The notes: a model not told the origin generated them from the sequence alone. Shown: positions 32,765 to 43,316, numbered from the stretch's first letter. The stretch: 64,000 nucleotides of DNA from Melampsora larici-populina 98AG31 (GCF_000204055.1 NW_006768784.1:607323-671322); one strand, 5' to 3'. Numbers and translations: made by a program.

Positions 32765-34146
32765 GATACCTCTGATTTTGTAATCCGAGGTAAATATGTT
32801 GGTGGTGCCATCACTCGACTGTGGGAACAATTGGCTCTTACAAACTGATTTCATTCAGATGAAACTATTCATCTCATGCATGACCTTTGAAGTGATTCAT
32901 AAAATTCTGAAGAGGCCAAAAGAATGGGAAAATTTGCCGTGTCATATTTTATGACAGTGCCTCAAAGGTCTTGGCTGTGTGAGGAAGTAGAATTTATATC
33001 AACAGATACTCCCTGCCAAATTCAAAATCCAACCAGGCGGGATTTGCACTTGGTTTGCCAGCATCCCCTCCGGCTCTGGTGGCCACGCTCCATTAACAAA
33101 GCCCATCACACAGACGGGACGGGTCCGAGGCTTGAGTGAGGGACTTACACCAAAGCTGTAACTGTTGGCCGGTAGGAGTTGAGACAGAATTTCAAAATAT
33201 GAACGTATTTGGCTCTATAAGGCAACAGTGGCTGTGGTTTTTGAATAAAGGTCTTTTCCAACTCAAGGCCCTTGATGAGCATTTTAGGTTCAAAAGAGTC
33301 TGGGGAAACAAACACAGTACGATATGAAAAGTATTAAGAACAATACAAATCTTGGCTTAAGTGCAATCATGTGATGGAAATTATGCCTTCTCAGATGAAA
33401 TTGAAAAATCTGAATAGGATGTAGACAAAGGGTTGCACATAAAAAATGGGATTGTTTGCTGAGATTTGATGGTGGTTAATGGGTCCAGACCATGTTTTGG
33501 TCAATTGTGGCCTAAAATTCTACCATCAACAGTGTCAATCATGGCTCAATTCCTTCACACAAACCTTGGACCTGTCTAGTAAATATGGCTTGGGCAATTT
33601 GTTAAGGTAGGGTCAAGGTAGAACCATGGAATGCCCAAGGGTAGCCATCAGGAAATACGACTTTTGAGCTCCCATGGAATTACACTCCATGGGATTATAC
33701 ATTGCTCTTGTGAATTCCAACCCTTTCTACCTTCAATTTTCACATATGTCAGAATTGCAAAAGGTTTGGCTGCTGTGTTTTGAGTTACAAGGAACAATCA
33801 AAAGAATTGAAAGCTAAGGATGAAGCTAGGAATTAACCTGAAAGTTTGGCAGGGGCAGATTCTTATGGGAGCTCAAAAGGTATATTTTCTGATGACTAAC
33901 CTTTATGGGGGGGGTTCTGGGGCCCTGTTAAGCTAGTGAATATATTTGCATTGGCCAGAATCAGGGCTTGCTTAAATTTGTGTACCACCCATGCCACAGT
34001 GCCGCAGTGAAACACAGGGGGTAAAGTTCTTGTTAAAACTTCACTGTAAAAATGTGCAGTGGTCCCATGCACAAGCTTTGTGATGTTGCAGCCTGTGTAG
34101 AGGGTTGCGCGTACAATATATCAGACTTGTCATGTGTCAGTTCAAC
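32765..34146. other. Intergenic: right part of the CCGAGG repeat, then noncoding DNA
   Basis: The first ~30 bp continue the CCGAGG-type repeat. The rest shows no supported gene. A small inverted repeat TCCCATGGA / TCCATGGGA occurs near 33670-33695. Short open frames such as 32924-33139 show no domain. Confidence 0.45.
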
Positions 34147-34160
34147 ATAAAAGGAAGCTG
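34147..34160 (+). promoter_or_regulatory. TATA-like core promoter of effector paralog 2
   Basis: ATAAAAGGAAGCTG lies 103 bp upstream of the preferred ATG 34250 (55 bp from the ATG at 34202). It is identical over all 14 bases to the element upstream of paralog 3 and shares the first ten with paralog 1. Confidence 0.68.
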
Positions 34161-34249
34161 CTCAACAGGAGACTAGCTGGAACAGAAGAAACTCCAGTAA
34201 CATGATCATCAAGAAGTTTGATTCATTTAACATTTTTCATACTAGCAAA

Positions 34250-36013
34250 ATGGCAAATCAGATGGTAGAATTATTGATGATCTTGTTAATCTCTGCACTC
34301 CTCCATGGCACATTGGCAGTTCAAGATAACCCACTAGTAGTGGAGCATGGTCTAACAGGACAGCCTGGTTTCTTTGATCTCAACAGCTTACCAGAACCAG
34401 AAATTGAACATGAATTAGTCAACACCAACCAAGTGATACAACAGACTGAATTGGAGACAACCCGCCACCAATCCAGTGCACCAGTAGTTGCAGAGCATGG
34501 CATCATATCAAGACCCCACATACCTTATGACTTTCAAGACCAAGGCATACCAAGCAAATCCACCGTTGAAATAGATGATAAACTGTATACCTCGCGTAAA
34601 AGAAAACTTCGGATCAATTATGAGTTTAAGATTCAAATGGCCACCGAAGCAATTTGGCATAAGATTTCAAAGCTATTCCCATGTATTCCGGCAAATGAAC
34701 GGGATGATTTTCTGCGTATCTCAATGAAAGACTTGTTATATCCCTACTTTGATCTAGGGTCCCCGGGACGGGTTGAAGCGGAAAAGATTCAATCGGAAAG
34801 GGTTGTTGATGAAGATAACGGAACAGATATAAGGTTCAGGCTCAGATCTTTTCAAGATGTCATCCCAGTTCCTTTACTAGCAGCTGCCTCAATATCGTAT
34901 GCTGAGAAAATGCTTGGCGACATGTCCAAATGGCTAAGATTTGATACAGCTCACAATTATGTTTCGTGGTCAGGTATATGGAATAGACGAACGATCCTCC
35001 CGTTTGTGTATTTTATAATGCTCTGCAACCCATCGTACTATATGTGGGAGCGGATTGAAAAAATCACCATCAGAGTATGGAAGGCTTATTATGTTGAATA
35101 CATCCATGGAAAACCGGACTATGATATAGAAGTTTTTTCTCGATTCCTTTTGTGGCACACCGAGGTTATGTCACATGTTGCGAGGTCATCCGATCTCACT
35201 GAACCGCCAGCAGAATCTCTGGTTGAAAACCTGGATGCATCGCACTCTAGAGCATCACCTATCACTCGTATCATTAGGGTTCTTCTCCGGACAACAGAAT
35301 ATGAGACATACACCTCAGAAGCTTCTCGTAATCCTAGAAACCAGCATTTGAACAGATATTTAGAAAAGGGTTGGAAGGAGGATGAGAAAAAAAATTACCC
35401 AACAGGGAAACATGAATCTAACTCAAAAAGCTCATTGTGGGGTCATTGGAATGCTAAATCAGATCAAATTGAGAGAAACACTCCTAACTTTCATTGGCCA
35501 CAGATACCAAATGACTTGATTGAAACATCTAAGAACCTACCTGTGCTTTTGGTGAGGGAAGAGTCAATATTATACCAACACGTCCAAGGATCAAGTCTTA
35601 GTGACTTTGTTACTTATCATTCTAAAGATTTCCTTGACATGATGAAACATATCCACAACCCGAAGAGACCTGAACTAAGATCAAAGTTCACTGAACAAGA
35701 TATGTATCATGCTTTAACTTACCATCTAAATTTTCCTGATCAATACTTGCCAAAAGAATCGATTCCAAAAGAGACTCAGACAAGATATTCACTTGATTTG
35801 GTGTCAGAATTCCTTGATCAAGATCCAGAAAGCCCGAAATTTCGCAGTTTTTGGTCTTACTTTCACCTATATAAATGGAACCGTTCGGTCAACACCACAC
35901 GCAAGAGAAAATCAATGGCATTGAGAAAATCAGAGTATCAAACCAGAGTAGCAAGAATTAAGTCTCAAGACAAAAGTATGCCCAACAAGAGGATTGATCT
36001 GAGAAAAGAATGA
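34250..36013 (+). CDS. Candidate effector paralog 2: signal peptide, DLNxLP (EAR-like) motif, basic tail
   Basis: The frame is open from ATG 34202, but I prefer ATG 34250: it has A at -3 and G at +4, aligns with the starts of both paralogs and puts a good signal peptide first ('MVELLMILLISALLHG', likely cut near 'GTLA'). That gives 587 residues. DLNSLP lies at residues 43-48. Shared blocks include 'RPHIPYDFQDQGIPS', 'TILPFVYFIMLCNPSYYMW' and 'LLVREES'. The tail carries 'RKRKSMALRK' and 'PNKRIDLRKE', possible nuclear signals. The gene is intronless and intact. Family function is unknown; a secreted effector acting in host nuclei is an inference. Confidence 0.86.
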   Translation: MANQMVELLMILLISALLHGTLAVQDNPLVVEHGLTGQPGFFDLNSLPEPEIEHELVNTNQVIQQTELETTRHQSSAPVVAEHGIISRPHIPYDFQDQGIPSKSTVEIDDKLYTSRKRKLRINYEFKIQMATEAIWHKISKLFPCIPANERDDFLRISMKDLLYPYFDLGSPGRVEAEKIQSERVVDEDNGTDIRFRLRSFQDVIPVPLLAAASISYAEKMLGDMSKWLRFDTAHNYVSWSGIWNRRTILPFVYFIMLCNPSYYMWERIEKITIRVWKAYYVEYIHGKPDYDIEVFSRFLLWHTEVMSHVARSSDLTEPPAESLVENLDASHSRASPITRIIRVLLRTTEYETYTSEASRNPRNQHLNRYLEKGWKEDEKKNYPTGKHESNSKSSLWGHWNAKSDQIERNTPNFHWPQIPNDLIETSKNLPVLLVREESILYQHVQGSSLSDFVTYHSKDFLDMMKHIHNPKRPELRSKFTEQDMYHALTYHLNFPDQYLPKESIPKETQTRYSLDLVSEFLDQDPESPKFRSFWSYFHLYKWNRSVNTTRKRKSMALRKSEYQTRVARIKSQDKSMPNKRIDLRKE

Positions 36014-36325
36014 GTTTGAGAGAACAAGGCCTATAATCATTCAAAATATATGAATCCTCATACAAAGTCTCATAAATATCTGATAATATTTATCCTACTG
36101 TTGGTGGTTGGCAAATAGAGTTGGATGTTCTATGACATCATGTAGTGTGCTTTTATTGTTTGTGGTATTTTGAAATGTATTCATGTTTCTATTTGATATG
36201 TTGTTTTGACTGTTCTCATTTGATATGTTGCTACACACTGATTTCTATTTGTATAGGTGTGCTCTGAACTCTTACAGTGTTCTCCTTTTTCCTTATAAAC
36301 AGCCTATGAGTCCATACGGTTTGAT

Positions 36326-36402
36326 ACTCATCCATTCAAACCTTTTCACAATCCTCATAAGCAATTCCTTTTACTAACAACGTAATTGATTTATTGTGAA
36401 TG
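36326..36402 (+). repeat. Direct repeat, copy 1 (copy 2 at 36511-36586)
   Basis: ACTCATCCATT, then CTCATAAGCAATTCCTTTT, ACTAACAAC and TTTATTGTGA occur in the same order 185 bp further on, with small differences. The copies are dispersed within the 3' flank of effector paralog 2. Origin is unknown. Confidence 0.75.
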
Positions 36403-36510
36403 GATCATAGAAAGATTTCTGGTTTTATTAGTGTTCTCCTTGCTCTATATTATTCATTTCTCTATATACACATGTCTATGCTTTGTGCTTTGCGTGTTGC
36501 GAAATAAATA

Positions 36511-36586
36511 ACTCATCCATTTGGCTTGTCACAATCACTCATAAGCAATTCCTTTTACTAACAACATAACGGCTTTATTGTGAGTG
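36511..36586 (+). repeat. Direct repeat, copy 2 (copy 1 at 36326-36402)
   Basis: This is the second copy of the repeat described at 36326. Both start ACTCATCCATT and end near TTATTGTGA. Confidence 0.75.
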
Positions 36587-37463
36587 ACTCATACCTACCC
36601 CCTCTCTGATGTAAGATGTAATCATGCTACAATTGAGGTTTTCAGGATATTATGTAGAAATCTTTATTGGTGTGATATGTTTAATGTTGAATGTTTAATG
36701 TTGCCCATGTCTCCTTTTTTTCTCACTAGTTTAATGTTATTGAATTGTCACATTTCTATTATGTCTAGTGCACTTGTTTGATTTCAATTTTGCAAGTGTG
36801 TTTCTTTCTTCCCTCTTGTCAAGAAGAAACCTTTTTCTTGGATTAATCACCAAACTCATCCATCTACTCTTTTCATTCTATCTTGAATTGTTTTATCTCA
36901 TTTACACATCTTCTAGAAGATCCCCACAACACCAAAGATCTTGTTGATACAGTGTATAGAATCAGGAGGATCACTAGTGAACTTCTTAGACTTAGGTAAT
37001 TTGGTTCTCTAATTGTGATGGAGTTTTTGATTGATTTCTATTCTTTACATTCTTTCTTACAAGTTTTGTTCTAACATTTTTATATTGACTGCAGATTTAA
37101 AAGCACAATGTTAAGACTCCTTTTCTTACACTCTCACCAAGATACTAACGAGTGTAGGTCTTTGTAAAGGTACATGTGTTCTTTTTGATCAGTCTATATT
37201 GTTTTGTTTACTTTGTTGAAGTATAGTGTCATTTACATTTTACATAATTGAACTTTACAGTTGTGTAATATTTCATGTCTCATTTATTATCAATATTCCA
37301 TATGTAACTGTGTGTTTTTTGTCTGTTGTGTTAGTTACTGTTTGTCATCATAATTGACCTAACTACAACTTAGAGCTGTAATGTAAAACCTCAAAGAGCA
37401 GTGCATAGAGTTTCTTTCCTCATCCAAGATGTTTTCAATTATCCTTGGGTGATAGGTGAGTTA

Positions 37464-38338
37464 GGGCCCGTTTGGCTGTTTTGGCCAAAAATCTTTACAC
37501 AAAAACAACTTTTCATTTTGCCCCCTGAAAACGGGGCAAAATGAAAAGCTGAGTTTCAGCTTCATTGCTTACCAAATAGTCAACCAAAAGGGACAACAAA
37601 AGATCACAATAATCATTGTTGATCATCTGATCACCAGTCAACTGTTTGGTAAAGATGAGTGTGTTCTTGTGTTGAAACTTGAAAGTTGATCGGATGGTCC
37701 TTAAAACCATCCATCCATCCATCACGGTCATCAACAACCTCCATCTGATATTGAAAATTCCATGCGCAGAAAATAAATGATATTTCCTTTACACAAGCTA
37801 TTATTGATCATCCAAGGATCACATCAAGTTATGTGAAAACTTCTTTATGTTTGAGTTTAAGAATCCAAAGAAACAAAACAAACAGTTTTTAAAGAACAGA
37901 CAATCTGTTTAGTTCTATTGCATACACACATCAGCATCATGTTTGAACACATATGTACAAATTTCCAAAAGAATTCAATAGTCAAATTTATAAAATAAGG
38001 AAAGAAGAGAAGATTGATGATAAAAAACAGACGACAAAAGGAAAGAACGGTGGACGGCGGAAAGGGGTGTTGAGTGGTTGGTGAATTTTGAGTGGGTGAG
38101 GTTGATCAATCGAAGAGACAGGGCAAAAGTTGCTTTTTGTCCGAAAAACAGCCTCAAGGCTGCTTTTCAAACTGAACAAACTTTCGATCAAAAGTAGCTT
38201 TTGATTTTGATCAAAAGAACTTTACCGAACGCCGGTGTTTTTGACCAAAATCAAAAACTGCTTTTGGTCAAAAGTGCTTTTTGGTTTTGGTGAAGCTTTT
38301 GGCCAAAAGTTACTTTTGGGTTTCAGCCAAACGGGCCC
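37464..38338. mobile_element. PIF/Harbinger-type MITE, 875 bp
   Basis: The ends are GGGCCCGTTTGGCTG and its complement, flanked by TTA on both sides (37461-37463, 38339-38341), the target duplication of PIF/Harbinger elements. A subterminal palindrome CTTTTCATTTTGCCCC with its complement (37510-37553) and repeats of CAAAAGCAGTTTTTGA type match the larger element at 47439-50568. It is noncoding and so a non-autonomous member of that family. Confidence 0.92.
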
Positions 38339-38341
38339 TTA

Positions 38342-38887
38342 CTCTGTTTGTGGGATTTGAGATAGTTCATTAGGTTCAGTTCTCAACCATATCTCTCCCT
38401 GCTCTGACAGGTATGTAGCTTAATTCTGTTTTTTCATTCCTCATATCTTGTGGTGTTCTGTTATTCATTGTGATGGAAATAAAAACTGATTCAAGATATT
38501 CTTAAGAGCATGTCCACCACTGGTGTGTAAAAAAGTACTATGTACAATGACCCTTTGACAGGTCTCAGCCTGTATGCAAAACTTGTGTGGAGGTAGGCAA
38601 AACCGCAGCCGTGTACAGACTGACAGGTGAAAACAGTATATGCCTTTGATCCAAGCATAGGATTGTTTGTCTCATCCAAAATGGCAGGGAAGGTTGGACA
38701 ATATCTCAGATTTTGGTGATATTTGGCTTGTTGTACACCATCCAAATTTGCACTCTCCCGGTCAAGATTTGGACATTGTGTAACCCATACAGGCTGTTTC
38801 CACAGTCCGGTGGCTCAAATATTTTCCCACAATTGTTTTTATAATCAATTACACTTAATGTTATGTTCAGTAACCATCAAGTGTTTT
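38342..38887. other. Noncoding region between MITE and LTR fragment
   Basis: No gene is supported. AGAGCATGTCCACCACTGGTG (near 38507) resembles ends of other MITE-like repeats in the window, but a partner end was not established. Confidence 0.4.
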
Positions 38888-39121
38888 GTACAATATAAGC
38901 ATTTTTGACTCTTGATACTGAGTTATGTCATATGTAATCTTATATGTTACATATTAGTTCTTGAGTACATGACACATGTGTATGTAATTAGGGTTATGTG
39001 TATATTATTACATGTTACACATCTTTTCTAGACTGTATGTACATGTAATTGTATTTCCTAAGTGAAGGTTATATATTACAAGTTACTCTTTGGGTACATG
39101 TATACTTACCCAGGGCTGACA
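38888..39121 (-). repeat. LTR fragment, same family as the solo LTR at 51260-52267
   Basis: Read on the minus strand from 39121, it starts TGTCAGCCCTGGGTAAG and follows the first ~230 bp of the 51260-52267 LTR, including the terminal hairpin with TACCCA, the many ACATATGTAA motifs and ACTCAGTRTCAAGAGT. Similarity stops near 38888, so the rest was deleted. Confidence 0.75.
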
Positions 39122-40216
39122 TGCAAGATGGTTTGATGACCCATTCTACTCTCAATTGTGTTCTTAGCCTACGGCTTGTTTCCACCAAGGAACATATGTA
39201 ATGCTGGTAGTGCGTGGAGCTTCCACCAGCTTTCACCAAGTGATTTATACTTTGTTGTTAACATATTGAGCCAGATTCCAAGTAAATTCAGCTCTAGTAG
39301 CTTGTACCCAGTTGACATGTGCCTTTTGAAAGAAATAAGGCCGGCCCCTTACTACAAATTCACATCTTAACATTATTCTAGGATTATTCTAAAGACCAAT
39401 TCTGTCAGAAAGTCACCAGCTGGCAAGCTCAGTGATATGAAGACTATATGCAAAAAATCCTCTGTTTGGCTTAACGGTATGCCAAATTCTTAGGATGCAA
39501 GAAGATATAGATAGTATCAAATCAGATTACAACATCTTCCACATGAGTAGAACAAAAATATCAAAATCTGCTGTGAATATACACAGTAGTGCAATAACAA
39601 ATGAATAAGCAGTATTGCATACAGCCATCTTATACTTGGGAGTCATCTGTTCAGATCTGATTTGGGATTGTGGTCCCACACAACTTGCTATCATGCCAAA
39701 AGACCAGTCTACAAAACCAGCCAAGGAGATTGCTTCCAATGTGGGTTCCATGAAGAACAATATTTAATGTTTTATTCTCTTTCCCCCTCTTTTGTGACAT
39801 TTGGGTCTCAAATCCTCTTGAGGCGCGCTGGGTGCACCATTAACCAAAAACAAGCACCCGAAATGAGACTCTCAACAGGGCAGATGTCTAATGTATGCCT
39901 CCCATAGTTGTACAGCACTAGCGTCAGAATGGCGAAATCTGTACTGCGTTACAGGCATCCTTTGTTAACTTGCAGCCAACAATTAGCCAAATTCCAAGTA
40001 AACAAATAAAATTTGAATTCACACAAAGAAATAAACGTAATTGCCAGAAAGAAACTATTCAGCTTTTTACAATTCAGTTTGAATTATGTTTCTTTGCTTT
40101 TGTGGTTTTTCAAAAAATCCTACAAGCGGTTTGGAGAAGGTTTTAAAAAGTGTTGAGGCTCAAGACTTGAATTATCGATGAAGATATATAGAGCAACTCA
40201 AGTAAGCCTTGACCAC
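39122..40216. other. Intergenic region downstream of effector paralog 3
   Basis: No gene is supported. Short open frames (39158-39370, 39527-39760, 39662-39907) have no recognisable domain and overlap each other on both strands. Confidence 0.45.
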
Positions 40217-41938
40217 CTAAAGGTTTTTTTCTCTTGAAACTCTCCTTTTTTTGTTTGGGTTATCAGCATTACGTGATGCTTCTCCCTTTGATCTTGCATT
40301 CCTTCTATATACAAGGTCATTTTTATAGATGTTGAATTCTGACCAAAAAGTAACAAATCTCGCACTCTGCGGATCTTGTTCGAGGAACTCGGATAATAAA
40401 TCCAATGAATTTTCTGATGTATTTGCTTCGGTGCGAAAGTTTCGTTTAGAATGCTTTTTTAAAAAGTAACTCAAACCATGAAATATATCTTGATCTCTTT
40501 TCATCAATCTCAATTTAGGTCTTATTGGGTTTTGAATATTGTCCAACATTTCCTTGAATTCTTTAGAATGATGAGAAAATAATCGATTTGATTCTGATTC
40601 TTTTGGAATTGGTAATAATTCTGCTGCTGTTCTGACTAGGAGTATTGGCGAGTTGTTTCCCCGTCCAATTAAATCATTTCGCATAGACGACCAGTAAATT
40701 TTTTGCGACGTTTTCCCAATTTCTTCTGATTTTGAAATCCAATCATCCCACAATGAATTTTTTGAATCAGATCCATCGCGTTTTCTCGGATAACCTTTCT
40801 CCAAATCTGATTTCCAACATTGTTGTATATATCTTGTCAAATGTTCACGTCTGGAAACACGAAGTTTACTTGAGGTGTATTGCTCATATTCTGGCTTTCT
40901 GAGAAGGGCAGCAAGAATACGAGAGATAGGTGATGCTTTTGTTCTTGATAAGTATCGGGGTTGGTAAGTCTCTGTGGGCAATTCTATAAGATCTGATGAT
41001 CTTGCCGCATAATGCATCAATTCCGTATTCCATAAAAGAAATCGAGTGAGATCTTCTTTATCATATGCCGAGTTTTTAAGAACGTAAAGCTCATCATAAG
41101 CCTTGAATGCACTGACGGCGATATTTTCGATGCGTTCCCACATGTAGTATGATGGATTACAACTGATTATGAAATAAACAAACGGTAAGATTGTGCTTGT
41201 GTTCCATAATTTGATCCATGCACCAGATCTGTAGGCTTCATCGTACATTAAATATTCACCCATCTTTTGAAGCAGTCTATTAGCATAGAATAATGAAACT
41301 GCTGCTGGTATAGCAATCGGAGTCAGAGTCTGAAAATTTCGTATCTTTACTTTCATATCATATTCAACCTTGTCATCAGAGACCCTCTCCAGACCGACTA
41401 GATTATCTTTAACGGACATTTGAAGCCCTAGGAGATATTGTGGATCCAGTAGGTCTTTGACTGATGAATGTAAAATAGTCTCCATATTATTCTCTGGAGT
41501 GAACCGTAACAAGTTTATGAGTTTTATCCAAATTTCTTTTATGGCAGATTGAAGGTCGCTCTCACGAGGCTGAGATGATGATATCACTGATTTGTCACGA
41601 ATTCTAAAATTGGAGGTACGTGGTGTGTCCTGTGTTTGAACGTCGTGTGATAGGTGTGGTCTTGAGATAATAACGTCTTGCGGAAGGTTCACGTCGCGAG
41701 ACGCGCTGGATTGGTGGCCGCTTGTTTCTAGTCCAATATGTTTGAACACTTGATTGGAATTCACTGACTCGTGTTCCATTTCTTGTTGTGGTAACTTGTT
41801 GAGATCGAAGTAGCCAGAGTGTGCTTTTAAGCTATCCTGTACTAAAACTTGATCATCTTGAAATGCCAACGTGTGCCGAAGAAGTTCGCATTTTATTAAG
41901 ATCAGAGATAAGACTATCCTAAAATTTACCACTATCAT
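40217..41938 (-). CDS. Candidate effector paralog 3: leader, DLNxLP (EAR-like) motif, strong basic tail
   Basis: A single 573-residue frame opens at ATG 41938. The leader is 'MIVVNFRIVLSLILIKCELL', likely cut near 'HTLA'. DLNKLP lies at residues 45-50. Conserved blocks are 'RPHLSHDVQTQ', 'TILPFVYFIISCNPSYYMW' and 'FSHHSKEFKEML'. The last residues 'NPNKKRRVSREKNL' contain a KKRRV cluster like a classical monopartite nuclear signal. It is the most diverged of the three but keeps all landmarks and is intact and intronless. The TATA-like ATAAAAGGAAGCTG lies 93 bp upstream, and a TATATAAAG also occurs near 42107. No known enzyme domain is recognised. Confidence 0.85.
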   Translation of the reverse strand: MIVVNFRIVLSLILIKCELLRHTLAFQDDQVLVQDSLKAHSGYFDLNKLPQQEMEHESVNSNQVFKHIGLETSGHQSSASRDVNLPQDVIISRPHLSHDVQTQDTPRTSNFRIRDKSVISSSQPRESDLQSAIKEIWIKLINLLRFTPENNMETILHSSVKDLLDPQYLLGLQMSVKDNLVGLERVSDDKVEYDMKVKIRNFQTLTPIAIPAAVSLFYANRLLQKMGEYLMYDEAYRSGAWIKLWNTSTILPFVYFIISCNPSYYMWERIENIAVSAFKAYDELYVLKNSAYDKEDLTRFLLWNTELMHYAARSSDLIELPTETYQPRYLSRTKASPISRILAALLRKPEYEQYTSSKLRVSRREHLTRYIQQCWKSDLEKGYPRKRDGSDSKNSLWDDWISKSEEIGKTSQKIYWSSMRNDLIGRGNNSPILLVRTAAELLPIPKESESNRLFSHHSKEFKEMLDNIQNPIRPKLRLMKRDQDIFHGLSYFLKKHSKRNFRTEANTSENSLDLLSEFLEQDPQSARFVTFWSEFNIYKNDLVYRRNARSKGEASRNADNPNKKRRVSREKNL

Positions 41939-42246
41939 GGCACAAAAGATAAGATAAATCAGTCAAACTGTCAGGTAGCTAACAATTCTCTCTCTTCGAA
42001 GGACTTTGCGAGTTGAACAGCTTCCTTTTATTAGGAATTGGCTTGGGACTACTCAAGAGTTCGAAACATGTTACTTTTACTCCAAACAATGATCAAACTT
42101 TGAGGGATATATAAAGAAAACAAGTGCATATAATTAGCTTCTAACATTAGCTAAGGAATTATTAAAGTCCACTTTATATAGCTCTTCTAAACTAACGGAG
42201 TTACAATTGTCCGCACGCATCAAACTCAAACCGATGGATCAATAAT
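41939..42246. other. Upstream region of effector paralog 3
   Basis: It holds the core promoter at 42018-42031. Nothing else recognisable was seen before the exon-like fragment at 42247. Confidence 0.45.
42018..42031 (-). promoter_or_regulatory. TATA-like core promoter of effector paralog 3
   Basis: The minus strand reads ATAAAAGGAAGCTG, the same 14 bases as upstream of paralog 2, followed in both by a near-identical TGYTCAAC stretch. It starts 93 bp before ATG 41938. Confidence 0.68.
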
Positions 42247-42575
42247 TTAAGAACAGATTCTCATATTCCACCTTGTATACGATTTTTCAGGGAAATACGC
42301 TTTTTGCTGCTGTGGCAGCTGTACACATCCCCCAGAAGTCACTCCAGACCTTGAGATCCAATACAATCTGCATGAAGCACTCTTCGCGACAACTCCTTGT
42401 CGGCCGAGCGAGCAATACGCATAAGCGGAGGCGGAGAGAGGAATCGCCAAGATCTCGGGAATTGTTTGGCCCTCAACGATCCCTCGGGCATACTCGTCGA
42501 ATGCATTGTGACAATACTCGGAACCCGAGGCACTTTGCAGGCAGTAAACAAGGCGTGTCCCTGTTTCCATGAGTC
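42247..42575 (-). pseudogene. Exon-like fragment of a cysteine-containing protein
   Basis: The minus strand encodes about 107 residues with balanced composition and five spaced Cys ('VYCLQSASGSEYCHNAFDEY', 'YAYCSLGRQ', 'SCRLYWISRSG', 'GGCVQLPQQQ'). The GC content is higher than its surroundings. Just upstream is a good 3' splice site: CCTCCCCTAAC as branch region, then ACACACAG (near 42576-42600). No first exon or signal peptide was found, so it may be an internal exon of a lost or unrecognised gene. The family is not recognised. Confidence 0.35.
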
Positions 42576-42576
42576 C

Positions 42577-43316
42577 TGTGTGTCTCGGTTAGGGGAGGAT
42601 CAGATGCCTGCTCAGCTCCGTGGAGACCACAACAAAAAAGTACTATAAAAGTTTAATCACACCAAATTCCTAAATAGGAAGCGCTTGTGCAAAGGTGTAC
42701 GTTAAAAATTTTTAAAAAAAGAGACAGGAGAACTCCTTATTTTCTAGAGGCAACAATATCCTTTGCTCCGACTAGATGCCCAATTTTCTAAGGTGTACTA
42801 CTTTCCTTCAACTTGACTTGTTTAGATAGTGTTTCAAAAAGAGGTGAAACAAAATGGAAAAGTTTTTGAAATAATGCAAAATGTTTAAAAGACAAAACAT
42901 ATGCTGGGTATTGACTAGATGGCTGCTTGGTTTCAGGCATACTAGTATCTGTGTTTCTTTTATTTATGGTACTCAAACCAGTGCAAATTCTGTCCAAGAC
43001 ATGAATAGAACTGCCACAAATCTTGCATGTTGGTCTTGCACTGTTGTCGTATCAGTGACTTGGAACACAATAGCTGGGGTTGTCAAAAAAATTAATGTGC
43101 AAGATTGGTGCAAGAAATCTTGCACAGATCTTGCATGTTGGTCTTGGACGGTTTTACACAGGTTTGAGGGCCATAACTGTTTAGTTAGTGTGATATGCAA
43201 TATAGCAACTTAGCACCTAAAAAACTCAATGCAGCCTTCATGCACTTAAAAAAAACAAGGCATGTCACTGTTTACATGATTGATGTGTGTGTTGGCTAGG
43301 ATTATGCCCCAGAACC
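42577..43316. other. Noncoding region
   Basis: No gene is supported. A short duplicated motif CAAATCTTGCATGTTGGTCTTG-like occurs near 43016 and 43126 (CTTGCATGTTGGTCTTG in both), with no known meaning. Confidence 0.4.

Larger units (their letters stand above)
36014..37460. other. AT-rich intergenic region with a direct repeat
   Basis: No gene is supported. A 76-bp direct repeat is listed separately (36326-36402 and 36511-36586). The region downstream is T-rich with splice-like CTGCAG (near 37090), but no coding exons were found. Confidence 0.5.

Noticed and set aside
34202..34249. ATG 34202 as start of effector paralog 2
   Set aside because: It adds 16 residues with no counterpart in the paralogs and displaces the signal peptide. 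It remains possible because it is the first ATG after the TATA-like box.
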